A stretch of DNA of 64,000 bases from Megamerina dolium (Eukaryota > Arthropoda > Insecta > Diptera > Megamerinidae). Location: positions 20,404,345 through 20,468,344 of the forward strand of contig OY978527.1 of the NCBI GenBank assembly GCA_963854835.1. The letters run 5' to 3'. The position numbers and the translations under genes were made by a program. Positions 22,354-32,724 of this stretch are shown piece by piece (positions within the stretch are counted from its first letter, which is position 1; each line of letters opens with the position of its first letter). The notes beneath the pieces are model-generated. The model was not told the DNA's origin. It ran no database searches and saw only the letters and a list, made by a program, of their open reading frames with translations.

Positions 22354-24390
22354 GTGGTATTGAGGTCGCGAGTGCAACGGAGTAATGAGAGCTTTCAGGC
22401 ATTCGCTTCCGATATTGAGCGTTTATGTCATCTAGCGTTCTTCGGTAATTCGGAAGAGTTCGTCGAAAAAATAAAAATAGAGGCATTCATAGATGGCATA
22501 CGTGATGGAGAGACAAAGCGTGCCCTAGTCATGTCACCAAGGAATACTTATGCCGAAACAGTCAGTAGTGCCTTGACGTTTGAAGCCGCCATTTTGATGT
22601 GTCAACCAATGCCACGGGTACGCCAACTAGAAACAGAAACAGCAGATCTGGTTGAAGCAGTGTGTCAGACATTCAAGTCCGTAGTGCAGCCTGAAGGAAG
22701 AACAACAGGTCGACGTGAAAACAAATTTAATGGTAAGTGCTTCATTTGCGACAAACGAGGGCATATAGCGCGTGATTGCAATCAATTGAATACGAAGCCT
22801 AAAGGTAGAACAAGGAATCAACGCAAAAATAAATTTGCCGGTAAGTGCTTCATATGCCATCAAAGAGGGCACAAGGCCCTGAATTGTCGTCTACGACACA
22901 AGCAACAAAGATCAAATTCACCAGGACAACGAAAGGAAGATCGTGATGTCATTCATCGTATTAAAGCTTATACTCCATATTGTCGTACTTGCACCGTCGA
23001 TAGTAAACATTGTTCTCGGGAAAGAAACCAGAATCACATTGTTAACCTACGTCTTACGAATGCATTGTCGGAAGAGTCATGGACCACCGAACGAGTGCAA
23101 GAAGATCAGCGGAACGACCCAGATCTCGCAAAGATTATGGAATATAAGGAGCAGGGCATACGTGCAGATTGGCAAGAAATGGCTAATGAGAGTCCAATAG
23201 CAAAGGCATACTGGGCGCAGTGGCAAAGCCTGCACTTACGAGACGGATGTTTATACAGAGCATGGGAAAGTGAAGATGGAAAATTCACTAAGTATCTTCT
23301 AGTGGTACCCAAGGTAAGAATAAATGAAGTGATAGCCGAGTATCACAATGCCTCCAGTGGAGAACATTTGGGAATCACCAAAACCGTCGAAAAAATAAAG
23401 AAACTATTTTATTGGGTTGGATGTAAGGACCATGTCGCTGATTTGATTCGGCAGTGTAAGCAATGTGCAATGGCCAAAGGTCCCACTAAGAAAAGTCGTG
23501 GTAAAATGCACCAATACACCGTGGGTGCTCCATTTGAGCGAATTGCTATGGACATAGCTGGGCCATTTCCAATAAGCAACGCAGGAAACAAGTATGTTCT
23601 GGTGATTATAGATTACTTCAGTAAATGGCCTGAAGTATACCCCATTCCAAATCAAAAAGCTAGTACAGTTGCGGATGTATTCGTCAACCAACGGATTACC
23701 CGTTTTGGTGTACCGATGGAGTTACACTCAGACCAAGGTCGAAATTTCGAATCAGTTGTATTCCAAGAGATATGCCGTATGCTAGGTATATACAAAACTC
23801 GTACAACACCTTTGCATCCACAATCTGATGGCATGGTAGAACGATTTAACCGTACCTTGGAGGAATATTTGAGAAAAGTCGTAGATAAATACCAAAGAGA
23901 CTGGGATGTACATATACCAATGTTCCTCATGGCATATAGATGCGCACAACATGATACGACGGCTACTACACCGGCAATGGCAATTTTTGGAAACGAGTTA
24001 AGACTGCCAGCTGATTTAAAATTTGGAGTCGTAACACCAACGAGATCAACCGAAGGTAATTATACTAGCGAAAAGCGGGAACAGTTGGATGAAGTACATC
24101 AGTTCATCAGAAAGCGGTCGCAGATGATAAGTGATAAGATGAAGGCCAGGTATGACTTGAAAGCAAATTCAAAAGGGTTCTATGAAGGAGAGCTTGTAAT
24201 GCTTCATAATCCACAACGAAAGAAAGGCCTGTCCCCTAAACTGCAGACTCAATGGGAAGGACCATATGAGATTATAGCAAAGATAAATGACGTAGTGTAT
24301 CGTAGTGTATCACGTATATCGAGGGGAAGTATAAAAACTTGTTCAGGACGAACAAGGTTAAGAGGAGGACAGTGTAACGAGTATCGATAG
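22354..24390 (+). CDS. Gag C-terminus fused in frame to integrase (PR, RT and RNase H deleted)
   Basis: An uninterrupted 678-codon frame. Residues 1-90 are capsid core. Two CCHC zinc knuckles follow (first Cys at about residues 129 and 165). The frame then passes, without protease, RT or RNase H, into the linker that normally precedes integrase (SKHCSRERNQNHIV). The integrase has its HHCC zinc domain (EYHNASSGEHLG...C-x-x-C, residues 329-371) and a catalytic core with D400, D460 and E496, spaced D-59-D-35-E as expected. A C-terminal LVMLHNPQRKKGLSPKLQ region ends it. The last residues run into the PPT and LTR. The first Met is only where the open frame begins after a gag stop, not a natural start. 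Whether the fusion works is unknown. Confidence 0.8.
   Translation: MVLRSRVQRSNESFQAFASDIERLCHLAFFGNSEEFVEKIKIEAFIDGIRDGETKRALVMSPRNTYAETVSSALTFEAAILMCQPMPRVRQLETETADLVEAVCQTFKSVVQPEGRTTGRRENKFNGKCFICDKRGHIARDCNQLNTKPKGRTRNQRKNKFAGKCFICHQRGHKALNCRLRHKQQRSNSPGQRKEDRDVIHRIKAYTPYCRTCTVDSKHCSRERNQNHIVNLRLTNALSEESWTTERVQEDQRNDPDLAKIMEYKEQGIRADWQEMANESPIAKAYWAQWQSLHLRDGCLYRAWESEDGKFTKYLLVVPKVRINEVIAEYHNASSGEHLGITKTVEKIKKLFYWVGCKDHVADLIRQCKQCAMAKGPTKKSRGKMHQYTVGAPFERIAMDIAGPFPISNAGNKYVLVIIDYFSKWPEVYPIPNQKASTVADVFVNQRITRFGVPMELHSDQGRNFESVVFQEICRMLGIYKTRTTPLHPQSDGMVERFNRTLEEYLRKVVDKYQRDWDVHIPMFLMAYRCAQHDTTATTPAMAIFGNELRLPADLKFGVVTPTRSTEGNYTSEKREQLDEVHQFIRKRSQMISDKMKARYDLKANSKGFYEGELVMLHNPQRKKGLSPKLQTQWEGPYEIIAKINDVVYRSVSRISRGSIKTCSGRTRLRGGQCNEYR
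24358..24372 (+). other. polypurine tract
   Basis: TTAAGAGGAGGACAG lies immediately before the 3' LTR start TGTAACG. It is the expected primer for plus-strand synthesis. A matching tract precedes the LTR at 36704. Confidence 0.75.
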
Positions 24391-24810
24391 TTGAATACTC
24401 ATCACTATTGCGACTGACACTTTTAGCAGCATCGAAACGAATGTCAACAAAAAGAAATAAGCAATAACCAGAACAAGCCAATGAGAAAGAAAGAGAAGAA
24501 TCTCGATAAAGGAAGATTCTGGGGTGTTGCCAACAGAGTATAAATAGAGCCAGTGTTGAGAAGTGAGAATCAATCTAATTCCGAACGTGATTGCGAAAAC
24601 ATTGATACAGAGGCAAAAGTTGCAAGTACATTAGAGTGTTATTGTAAATAGTTAATTGGTAACAGGGTTGATTTTAAATAGAGATTATTAAATAAATTGT
24701 TGCTGTATATAGTTGTATAGAATAAGTGTTGCAGTCATTATTAACAGAATCCAGTGATCGAACAAGGTAATTCAAATAGAATTAAACGCTCACAGCATAA
24801 AAACGTAACA
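24373..24810 (+). repeat. 3' LTR
   Basis: 438 bp, TGTAACGAG...AAAACGTAACA. A TATA-like GAGTATAAATAGAG at about 24535 probably marks the promoter. It is full length, like the solo LTR at 2997-3434, and is the best reference for the family. Confidence 0.88.
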
Positions 24811-24900
24811 ATATAATAATTCATTATTGAAATTTCTTGACTGTCAACTTTTGGGGTTATGGTGCGATTAGTCATCACGTAAGGTACGAGATTTTGATAT
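24811..24900. other. 90-bp spacer between two Gypsy insertions
   Basis: Begins ATAT and ends ATAT, each being the target duplication of the neighbouring insertion. No other feature. Confidence 0.8.
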
Positions 24901-25318
24901 TGTTCCGTTTTTATTCTGTGAGCGTTTAATTCTATTTGAATTAACCTTGTTCGATCACTGGATTCTGTTAATGATAACTGCAACACTTATTTTATACAAC
25001 TATATACAGCAACTATTTATTTAATCAACTCTATTTACAATCAACTCTGTCTACAATCAACTATTTACAATAACACTTTAATGTACTTGCTACTTTTACC
25101 AATGTATAGATGTTTGCGCAATCACGTGCGCGATCAGATTGATTTGCACTTGCCAATACTGGCTCTATTTATATTCTGCTGGCACACCCCAGAATCTTAC
25201 TTTATCGAGATCCTTCTCTTTCTTTCTCGTTGGCTTGTTCTGGTTATCGCTTATTTCTTTTTGTTGACATTCGTTTCGATGCTGCCAATATTCGTGTCAT
25301 AGTCGATATTAGTGTCAT
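24901..25318 (-). repeat. left LTR, U3 end deleted
   Basis: Starts TGTTCCGTTTTTATTCTGTG, the U5 end in reverse with one change. Near 25318 it runs straight into internal sequence TTCGTCCCGAACAAGTTTTT. The last roughly 45 bp of U3 and the polypurine tract are missing. Confidence 0.8.
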
Positions 25319-28300
25319 TGTTCGTCCCGAACAAGTTTTTATACTTCCCTCCGATATGCCGCAAGTCGCTCCAAGTGCACTACTTTAAACTTTGCTCTTT
25401 TATTCCAGGCTCGTTGAATACGATACACTACGTCATTTATCTTTGCTATAGAAAACCCATCTCATATGGTCCTTCCCAATGAGTCTGTAGTTTAGGGAAC
25501 AGGCGTTTCTTTCGTTGTGGATTGTGGAGCATTACAAGCTCTCCTTCATAGAACCCTTTTGATTTTGCTATCAAGTCATACCTGGCCTTCATCTTATCGC
25601 TTATCATCTGCGACCGCTCTCTGATGAACTGATGTACTTCATTCAACTGTTCCCGCTTTTCGCTAGTATAATTACCTTCGGTTGATCTCGTTGGTGTTAC
25701 GACTCCAAATTTTAAATCAGCTGGCAATCTTAACTCGTTTCCAAAAATTGCCATTGCCGGTGTAGTAGCCGTCGAATCATGTTGTGCGCATCGATATGCC
25801 ATGAGGAACATTGATATATGTACAGCCCGGTCTCTTTGGTATTTATCTACGACTTTTCTCAAATATTCTTCCAAGGTACGGTTAAATCGTTCTACCATGC
25901 CATCAGATTGTGGATGGAAAGGTGTTGTACGAGTTTTGTATATACCCAGCATACGGCATATCTCTTGGAATACAACTGATTCGAAATTTAGACCTTGGTC
26001 TGGGTGTAACTCCATCGGTACACCAAAACGAGTAATCCATTGGTTGACGAATACATCGGCAACTGTACTAGCTTATTGATTTGGAATGGGGTATACTTCA
26101 GGCCGTTTGCTGAAGTAATCTATAAGCAATAGTACATACTTGTTTCCTGTGTTGCTTTTTAGAAATGGTCCAGCTATGTGCATAGCAATTCGCTCAAATG
26201 GAGCACCCACGGTGTATTGGTGCATTTTACCTCAACTTTTCTTATTGGGACCTTTGGCCATTGCACATTGCTTACACTTCCGAATCCAATCAACGACATG
26301 GTCATGGCATCCAACCCAATAAAATCGTTTCTTTATTTTCTCGACGGTTTTGTATATGCCCAAATGTCCTCCATTGGAGGCATTGTGATACAATACGCAC
26401 AGCGTGAAAGTCAGCTATCACTTCATTTACTCTTGCCTTGGGTACCACTAGAAGAACATTAGTGATTTTTCCATCTTCACTTTCCCACACTCGGAATAAA
26501 CATCCGTCTCGTAAGTGCAGGCTTTGCCACTGCGCCCAATATGCCTTTGCTATTGGACTCTCACTAACCATTTCTTGCCAATCTGGACGTACGCCCTGCT
26601 CCTTCTATTCCATAATCTTTACGAGATCTGGGTCGTTCCACTGATCTTCTTGCAGTCGTTCGCTGGTTCATGACTCCTCTGGCAAGATATTCTTAAGTCG
26701 TATGTCTACAATGTACTCCTTGCTTTCCACTCGAGAACAATGTTTACATTTTATTTTGGATGGACAGCGAGATGAAGCGTACGCGTTACCAAGATATCTT
26801 CCTTTGCGATGCTCGATTGTAAAATCATAACTCTGCAACCTTTCAATCCAGCGCGCCAATTGTCCTTCTGGATTTTTTAATTATAATAACCAACTTATCA
26901 CAACTCGTAAACTCCATGGAATCGTTGATGATTCAATAACACCTTGTTTCTGCATATCGGTAACCAGCTTAATGGCTTCATCTCTTTTGGCCAATGGAAC
27001 TCGTCGTGGTGATGCTTGACGATGGTTGTTCGTCCTCCCGTTTTTCTATTTGAAGAAAAGATTGAACTGTACTTCTCCAATACTTGTAAAGCCTTTTCTT
27101 TTTGCTATTTAATAAGCACACCTGCCCATTCTTCCATCTGTGCTTTTATTTCCGCTCTGACAGTTCCTGGTCTTCCACTTTTTATCGACGAACCCTTTTC
27201 GGAGTCTACTACGGCAGTAACTTCCTGGCAATGACCAATCACCATTCCTTTCTTCACAACTGTGGATGTATTAGTTGGATTTAATATTCACACCGGTACT
27301 AATCCATTTTCTTTAGGTTCCACTAACGTCCTACCAAGTATGATGTTTTTATTTGGTATTTCTTTATCTGCTTCCACCACCCACAACTTGCCTGTATCAT
27401 CATCCAAATTCATCTGTGCCCAAATCACCGCTTCTGATTTTGCTGGAACCTCTTGGGGTTGACATTCCAGTACTTGTTTGATGTTCCCACGACGCTTGTA
27501 ACAATGTCCACCGCTGTCCACCTTATTCTCCTTCTTTTGTCTTCCTAGAAAATTCGATCTTGATCGCTTTCGTCGTAGACGGCAGTCACGCGCGCCATGT
27601 GTCCTGGTTTGTCGCAAATAAAACACTTACCAGTAAATTTGTTTTCGCGTCGACCTGCTGTTCTTCCTTCAGGCTGTACTACTGACTTAACTGCCTGACA
27701 CACTGCTTCAACCAGATCTGATGTTTCTGTTTCTGGTTGGCGTACATGTGGCACTGGTCGACACATTAAACTGGCGGCTTCATACGTCAAGGCACTACTA
27801 ATTGTTTCCGCTTATGTACTCCTTGGTGACATGACTAGGGCACGCTTTGTCTCTCCGTCGCGTATACCATCTATGAATACCTCTATTTTTATTTTCTCGG
27901 TGAATTCTTCCGAATTACCAGAGAACGCAAGATGACATAAGCGCTTAATATCCGAAGCGAAATCCTGAAGGCTTTCATTACCCCGTTGCACTCGCGATCT
28001 TAACTCCACTCGATGTAATTGGCTCTTGTATTCATTTCCATATTTCCGCTGGAGTGTGTCCATAGTGATTGGTAGCTACCATGATCTTTCTCTGGAACCA
28101 TCTGTAACACCTCGGAAGCGTTACCTTTTAATGCGACTATTAAAGCAGCGGTATTGTCGCTATCATCCCATTGATTCTTCGAAGCGGTTGTCTCGAATTG
28201 AAGCTTAAAGATATAGAATGGCGTGCTTCCGTCAAATGTTGGTGGCTTTAATTTAATTGTAGTTGATTCTCTTATCACTGATGTGGTTGCTCCACTTATT

Positions 28301-28964
28301 TTTATTTTATTAAGTTCGCGCTCTAATTTCTCAAGCTTTGCTTCCAAGTCATCATGTCTGTCTACATGTTCCTTCAGCTTATCATCCAAATCATCCACAT
28401 GTTCTTTCAGCTCTGTGACTTTGTCATTAATAGCTCCGGAAATTTCCTGAAATCTAATCTCAATTCCCTTTTGTAGTTTTTCGATGACATGTTCTTGGCA
28501 AGCCGAATGTTCTTGAAGCTTGGAGTCAATTGTTTTCTGGAATTCTCCCATAGCGCTTTCTTGGCGAGACGAACCTTCTTGAACTCCCATATACAATTCA
28601 CTAATAACCCCCTCTTGGCGTACCGAATGTTCTTGAAGCTTGGAGTCAATGCGAGACGCAATTTCTTGTAGTTGTTGTAGCTGCTGTTGCATCATGGTTT
28701 TCATGAATTGCATGAGTTGACCAGTCGAATCTATTTTGCTCCCTTCCTCAGCGTGCACAACTGCTTGTATATCAGCTTCCTAAAAGAACTCATGTTCTTC
28801 TACATTCATTCCCTTAGCCTACATAGCTTGCCTCAGCCTCACCAGCAGTTTCGCCTTTGCACCTGATGACGATAGATTCATCTCTACCAACAGCTTTTTA
28901 AGCTGGTCCACTTTTAGTTGGTCAATTTTCACCATCTTTACAGAATCCCAGTTCTGACACCAAT
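25319..28964 (-). pseudogene. SAP-Gag Gypsy gag-pol, copy with RT deleted
   Basis: Reading from 28935 downwards: SAP domain and coiled coil (stop at about 28780), capsid core, one CCHC knuckle (CFICDKPGHMARV, final Cys lost), then sequence after the protease (ECQPQEVPAKSEAVIW near 27480; NIILGRTLVEPKENGLVPV near 27320). The first part of RT follows (RRVPLAKRDEAIKLVTDMQ near 26995-26940, then STIPWS). Near 26880 it jumps to the end of RNase H (ARWIERLQSYDFTIEHRKGR at 26859-26800). Integrase runs from about 26700 to 25446 with stops, and retains SDQ-like and VERFNRTLEEYLRK motifs (the first now HPDQG). This copy shows that the ancestor had the full gag-PR-RT-RNase H-IN order. Confidence 0.82.
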
Positions 28965-29375
28965 TGTTACGTTTTTATTCTGTGAGCGTTTAATTCTATT
29001 TGAATTAACCTTGTTTGATCACTGTATTCTGTTAATGATAACTGGAACACTTATTTTATACAACTATATACAGCAACTATTTATTTAATAAACTCTATTT
29101 ACAATCAACTCTGTCTACAATCAACTATTTACAATAACACTTTAATGTACTTGCTACTTTTGCCTCTGCATCGATGTTTGCGCAATCACGTTCGCGATCA
29201 GATTGATTTGCACTTGCCAATACTGGCTCTATTTATATTCTGCTGGCACACCCCAGAATCTTACTTTATCGAGATCCTTCTCTTTCTTTCTCGTTGGCTT
29301 GTTCTGCTTATTTCTTTTTGTTGACATTCGTTTCGATGCTGCCAATATTCGTGTCATAGTCAATATTAGTGTCAT
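28965..29375 (-). repeat. middle LTR shared by both internal regions
   Basis: TGTTACGTTTTTATTCTGTG to about 29375, then TTCGTCCCGAAC as in the left LTR. On its left it is bordered by the primer-binding site of the 25319-28964 region (CTGACACCAAT ending at 28964), and on its right by the integrase end of the second region. Confidence 0.82.
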
Positions 29376-30413
29376 TGTTCGTCCCGAACAAGTTTTTATA
29401 CTTCCCTCCGATATGCCGCAAGTCGCTCCAAGTGCACTACTTAATCTTTGCTCTTTTATTCCAGGCACGTTGAATACGATACACTACGTCATTTATCTTT
29501 GCTATAGAAAACCCATCTCATATGGTCCTTCCCAATGAGTCTGTAGTTTAGGGGACAGGCCTTTCTTTCGTTGTGGATTATGAAGCATTACAAGCTCTCC
29601 TTCATAGAACCCTTTTGAATTTGCTTTCAAGTCATACCTGGCCTTCATCTTATCGCTTATCATCTGCGACCGCTCTCTGATGAACCGATGTACTTCATCC
29701 AACTGTTCCCGCTTTTCGCTAGTATAGTTACCTTCGGTTGATCTCGTTGGTGTTACGACTCCAAATTTTAAATCAGCTGGCAGTCTTAACTCGTTTCCAA
29801 AAATTGCCAATGCCGGTGTAGTAGCCGTCGTATCATGTTGTGCGCATCTATATGCCATGAGGAACATTGGTATATGTACATCCCAGTCTCTTTGGTATTT
29901 ATCTACGACTTTTCTCAAATATTCCTCCAAGGTGCGGTTAAATCGTTCTACCATGCCATCAGATTGTGGATGCAAAGGTGTTGTACGAGTTTTGTATATA
30001 CCCAGCATACGGCATATCTCTTGGAATACAACTGATTCGAAATTTCGACCTTGGTCCGAGTGTAACTCCATCGGTACACCAAAACGAGTAACCCATTGGT
30101 TGACGAAAACATCCGCAACTGTACTAGCTTCCTGATTTGGAATGGGGTATACTTCAGGCCATTTACTGAAGTAATCTATAACCACCAGAACATAATTGTT
30201 TCCTGCGTTGCTTATTGGAAATGGCCCAGCTATGTCCATAGCAATTCGCTCAAATGGAGCACCTACGGTGTATTGGTGCATCTTACCACGACTTTTCTTA
30301 GTGGGAACTTTGGCCATTGCACATTGCTTACACTGATACTCAGCTATCACTTCATTTATTCTTGCCTTGGGTACCACTAGAAGATCATTAGTGATTTTTC
30401 CATCCTCACTTAC
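29376..30413 (-). pseudogene. SAP-Gag Gypsy integrase, second array copy
   Basis: The frame 29502-30377 keeps the catalytic core (MDIAGPFP, HSDQGRNFES, DGMVERFNRT) and the C-terminal region. Most of the HHCC zinc domain has been deleted between EVIAEY and QCKQCAMAK near 30333. A TAG stop at 30414 separates it from the upstream gag part. Confidence 0.8.
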
Positions 30414-32258
30414 CTACACTCGGAATAAACATCCGTCTCGTAAGTGCAGGCTTTGCCACTGCGCCCAGTATGCCTTTGCTATTGGACTCTCATTAGCCAT
30501 TTCTTGCCAATCTGGACGTATGCCCTGCTCCTTATATTTCATGATCTTTGAGAGATCTGGGTCGTTCCGTTGATCTTCTTGAACTCGTTCGGTGGTCCAT
30601 GACTCTTCCGACAATACATTCGTAAGACGTAGGTTAACGATGTGGTTTCTTTCCCGAGAACAATGTTTACTATCCACGGTGTAAGTACGACGATAGGGAG
30701 TATAAACTTTACTACGATGAATGACATCACGATCTTCCTTTCGTTGTCCTGGTGAATTCGATCTTTGTTGCTTGGTTCGTAGACGACAATTCCGCGCCTT
30801 GTGCCCTCTTTGATGGCATATGAAGCACTTACCGGCAAATTTATTTTTGCGTTGATTCCTTATTCTACCTTTAGGCTTCATACTCGATTGATTGCAATCA
30901 CGAGCTATATGCCCTCGTTTGTCGCAAATGAAGCTCTTACCATTAAATTTGTTTTCACGTCGACCTGTTGTTCTTCCTTCAGGCTGCACTACTGACTTAA
31001 CTGCCTGACACACTGCTTCAACCTGATCTGCTGTTTCTGTTTCTAGTTGGCGTACCCGTGGCATTGGTCTACACATTAAACTGGCGGCTTCAAACGTCAA
31101 TGCACTACTGACTGTTTCAGCATAAGTATTCCTTGGTGACATGACTAGGGCACGCTTTGTCTCTCCATCACGTATGCCATCTATGAATGCCTCTATTTTT
31201 ATTTTTTCGACGAACTCTTCCGAATTACCGGAGAAAGCTAGATGACATAAGCGCTCAATATCGGAAGCGAATTCCTGAAGGCTCTCATTACTCCGTTGCA
31301 CTCGCGATCTCAATTCCACTCGATGTAATTGACTCTTGTATTCATTTCCATATTTCCGCTGGAGTGTGTCCATCAGTGATTGGTAGCTACCACGATCTTT
31401 CTCTGGAATCATCTGTAACACTTCGGAAGCATTACCTTTTAATGCGACTATTAAAGCAGCAGTCTTGTCGCTATCATCCCATTGATTCTTCGAAGCTGTT
31501 GTCTCGAATTGAAGCTTAAAGATATTGAATGGCGTGCTTCCGTCAAATGTTGGTGGCTTTAGTTTGATTGTACTTGAATCTCTAATCACTGATGTGGCTG
31601 GCCCATTTATTTTTAGTTGGTTGAGATCGTGTTGTAATTTCTCGAACTTATCTTCCAAATCATCTACATGTTCCTTCAGATCTGTAACTTTTTCATTAAT
31701 GGCTCCGGAAATTTCATCTACATGTTCTTTTAGTTCTGCAACTTTCTCATTAATAGCCCCAGAAATTTCTTGTAGTTTGTAGTTAATTGTCTTCTGGAAT
31801 TCTCCAATGAAGTTTTCTTGGCGAGACGAACCTTCTTGAATTTCCATACGCAATTCAGCCGAATGTTCTTGAAGCTTGGAGTCAATGCGAGACGCATTTC
31901 CTTGAATTTCCGTACGTAATTCACTAATAACGCCCTCTTGGCGTACCGAATGTTCTTGAAACTTGGAGTCAATGCGAGACGCATTTTTTTGTAGCTGTTG
32001 TTGCTGCTGTTGCGTCATGGTTTTCATGAATTCCATGAGTTGATCACTCGAATCTATTTTGCTCTCTTCCTCAGCGTGCACAACTGCTTGTATATCGGCT
32101 TCCTCGAAGAACTCATGTTCTTCTACATTAATTCCCTTAGCCTCCATAGCTTGCCTCAGCCTCACCAGCAGTTCCGCCTTTGCACCTGATGACGATAGAT
32201 TCATCTCTACCAACAGCTTTTTAAGCTGGTCCACTTTTAGTTGGTCAATTTTCACCAT
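30414..32258 (-). CDS. SAP-domain Gag with zinc knuckles, longest intact copy
   Basis: 614 codons, starting at the conserved ATG just after the primer-binding site. Residues about 6-38 form a SAP domain (LKVDQLKKLL...SSSGAKAELLVRL), a DNA-binding helix-extended loop-helix not found in most Gypsy Gags. Residues about 60-215 are coiled coil made of repeated ASRIDSKLQEHS and EISGAINEKV units. Residues about 225-390 are the capsid core (PPTFDGSTPFNIF, LQRKYGNEYKSQLHRVE). Two CCHC knuckles (CDKRGHIARDC with a Ser in place of the usual first Cys; CFICHQRGHKARNC) follow. The frame then crosses the deletion junction into the pre-integrase linker and stops at CLFRV. Gag would coat the RNA in a virus-like particle. 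Confidence 0.85.
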   Translation of the reverse strand: MVKIDQLKVDQLKKLLVEMNLSSSGAKAELLVRLRQAMEAKGINVEEHEFFEEADIQAVVHAEEESKIDSSDQLMEFMKTMTQQQQQQLQKNASRIDSKFQEHSVRQEGVISELRTEIQGNASRIDSKLQEHSAELRMEIQEGSSRQENFIGEFQKTINYKLQEISGAINEKVAELKEHVDEISGAINEKVTDLKEHVDDLEDKFEKLQHDLNQLKINGPATSVIRDSSTIKLKPPTFDGSTPFNIFKLQFETTASKNQWDDSDKTAALIVALKGNASEVLQMIPEKDRGSYQSLMDTLQRKYGNEYKSQLHRVELRSRVQRSNESLQEFASDIERLCHLAFSGNSEEFVEKIKIEAFIDGIRDGETKRALVMSPRNTYAETVSSALTFEAASLMCRPMPRVRQLETETADQVEAVCQAVKSVVQPEGRTTGRRENKFNGKSFICDKRGHIARDCNQSSMKPKGRIRNQRKNKFAGKCFICHQRGHKARNCRLRTKQQRSNSPGQRKEDRDVIHRSKVYTPYRRTYTVDSKHCSRERNHIVNLRLTNVLSEESWTTERVQEDQRNDPDLSKIMKYKEQGIRPDWQEMANESPIAKAYWAQWQSLHLRDGCLFRV

Positions 32259-32287
32259 CTTTACAGAATCCCACTTCTGACACCAAT

Positions 32288-32724
32288 TGTTACGTTTTTA
32301 TTCTGTGAGCGTTTAATTCTATTTGAATTACCTTGTTCGATCACTGGATTCTGTTAATAATAACTGCAACACTTATTTTATACAACTATATACAGCAACA
32401 ATTTATTTAATAAACTCTCTTTTTAATCAACTCTGTTTATAATCAACTATTTACGATATCACTTTAATGTACTAGCAACTTTTGCCTCTGTATAGATGTT
32501 TGCGCAGTCACGTTCGGTATTCGATTGATTTTTCTTCTCAACACTGGCTCTATTTATACTCTGTTGGCAACACCCCAGAATCTTCCGTTATCGAGATTCT
32601 TCTCTTCCTTTCTCGTTGGCTTGTTCTGGTTATCGCTTATTTCTTTTTGTTGACATTCGTTTCGATGCTGCCAATAGTGTCAGTCACAATAGTGATGAGT
32701 AATCAACTATCGATACTCGTTACA
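32288..32724 (-). repeat. right (5') LTR of the array, complete
   Basis: 437 bp, TGTTACGTTTTTATTCTGTG to ATCGATACTCGTTACA. It is preceded on its left by the primer-binding site CACTTCTGACACCAAT. It is nearly the same as the solo LTR at 2997-3434. Confidence 0.88.

Larger units (their letters stand above)
21087..24810 (+). mobile_element. SAP-Gag Gypsy LTR retrotransposon, plus-strand copy
   Basis: A complete but internally deleted element: rearranged 5' LTR, primer-binding site, gag fused to integrase, polypurine tract and 3' LTR. It is flanked by the 4-bp duplication ATAT (21083-21086; 24811-24814). Protease, reverse transcriptase and RNase H are absent. Its 3' end faces the 3' end of the minus-strand array across 90 bp. 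Confidence 0.88.
24901..32724 (-). mobile_element. tandem SAP-Gag Gypsy array: LTR-internal-LTR-internal-LTR
   Basis: Two minus-strand internal regions (25319-28964 and 29376-32287) share the middle LTR. The outer ends are bounded by ATAT (24897-24900; 32725-32728), so the array behaves as one insertion. The left and middle LTRs lack the U3 start and PPT at the same junction, while the right LTR is complete. Confidence 0.85.
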
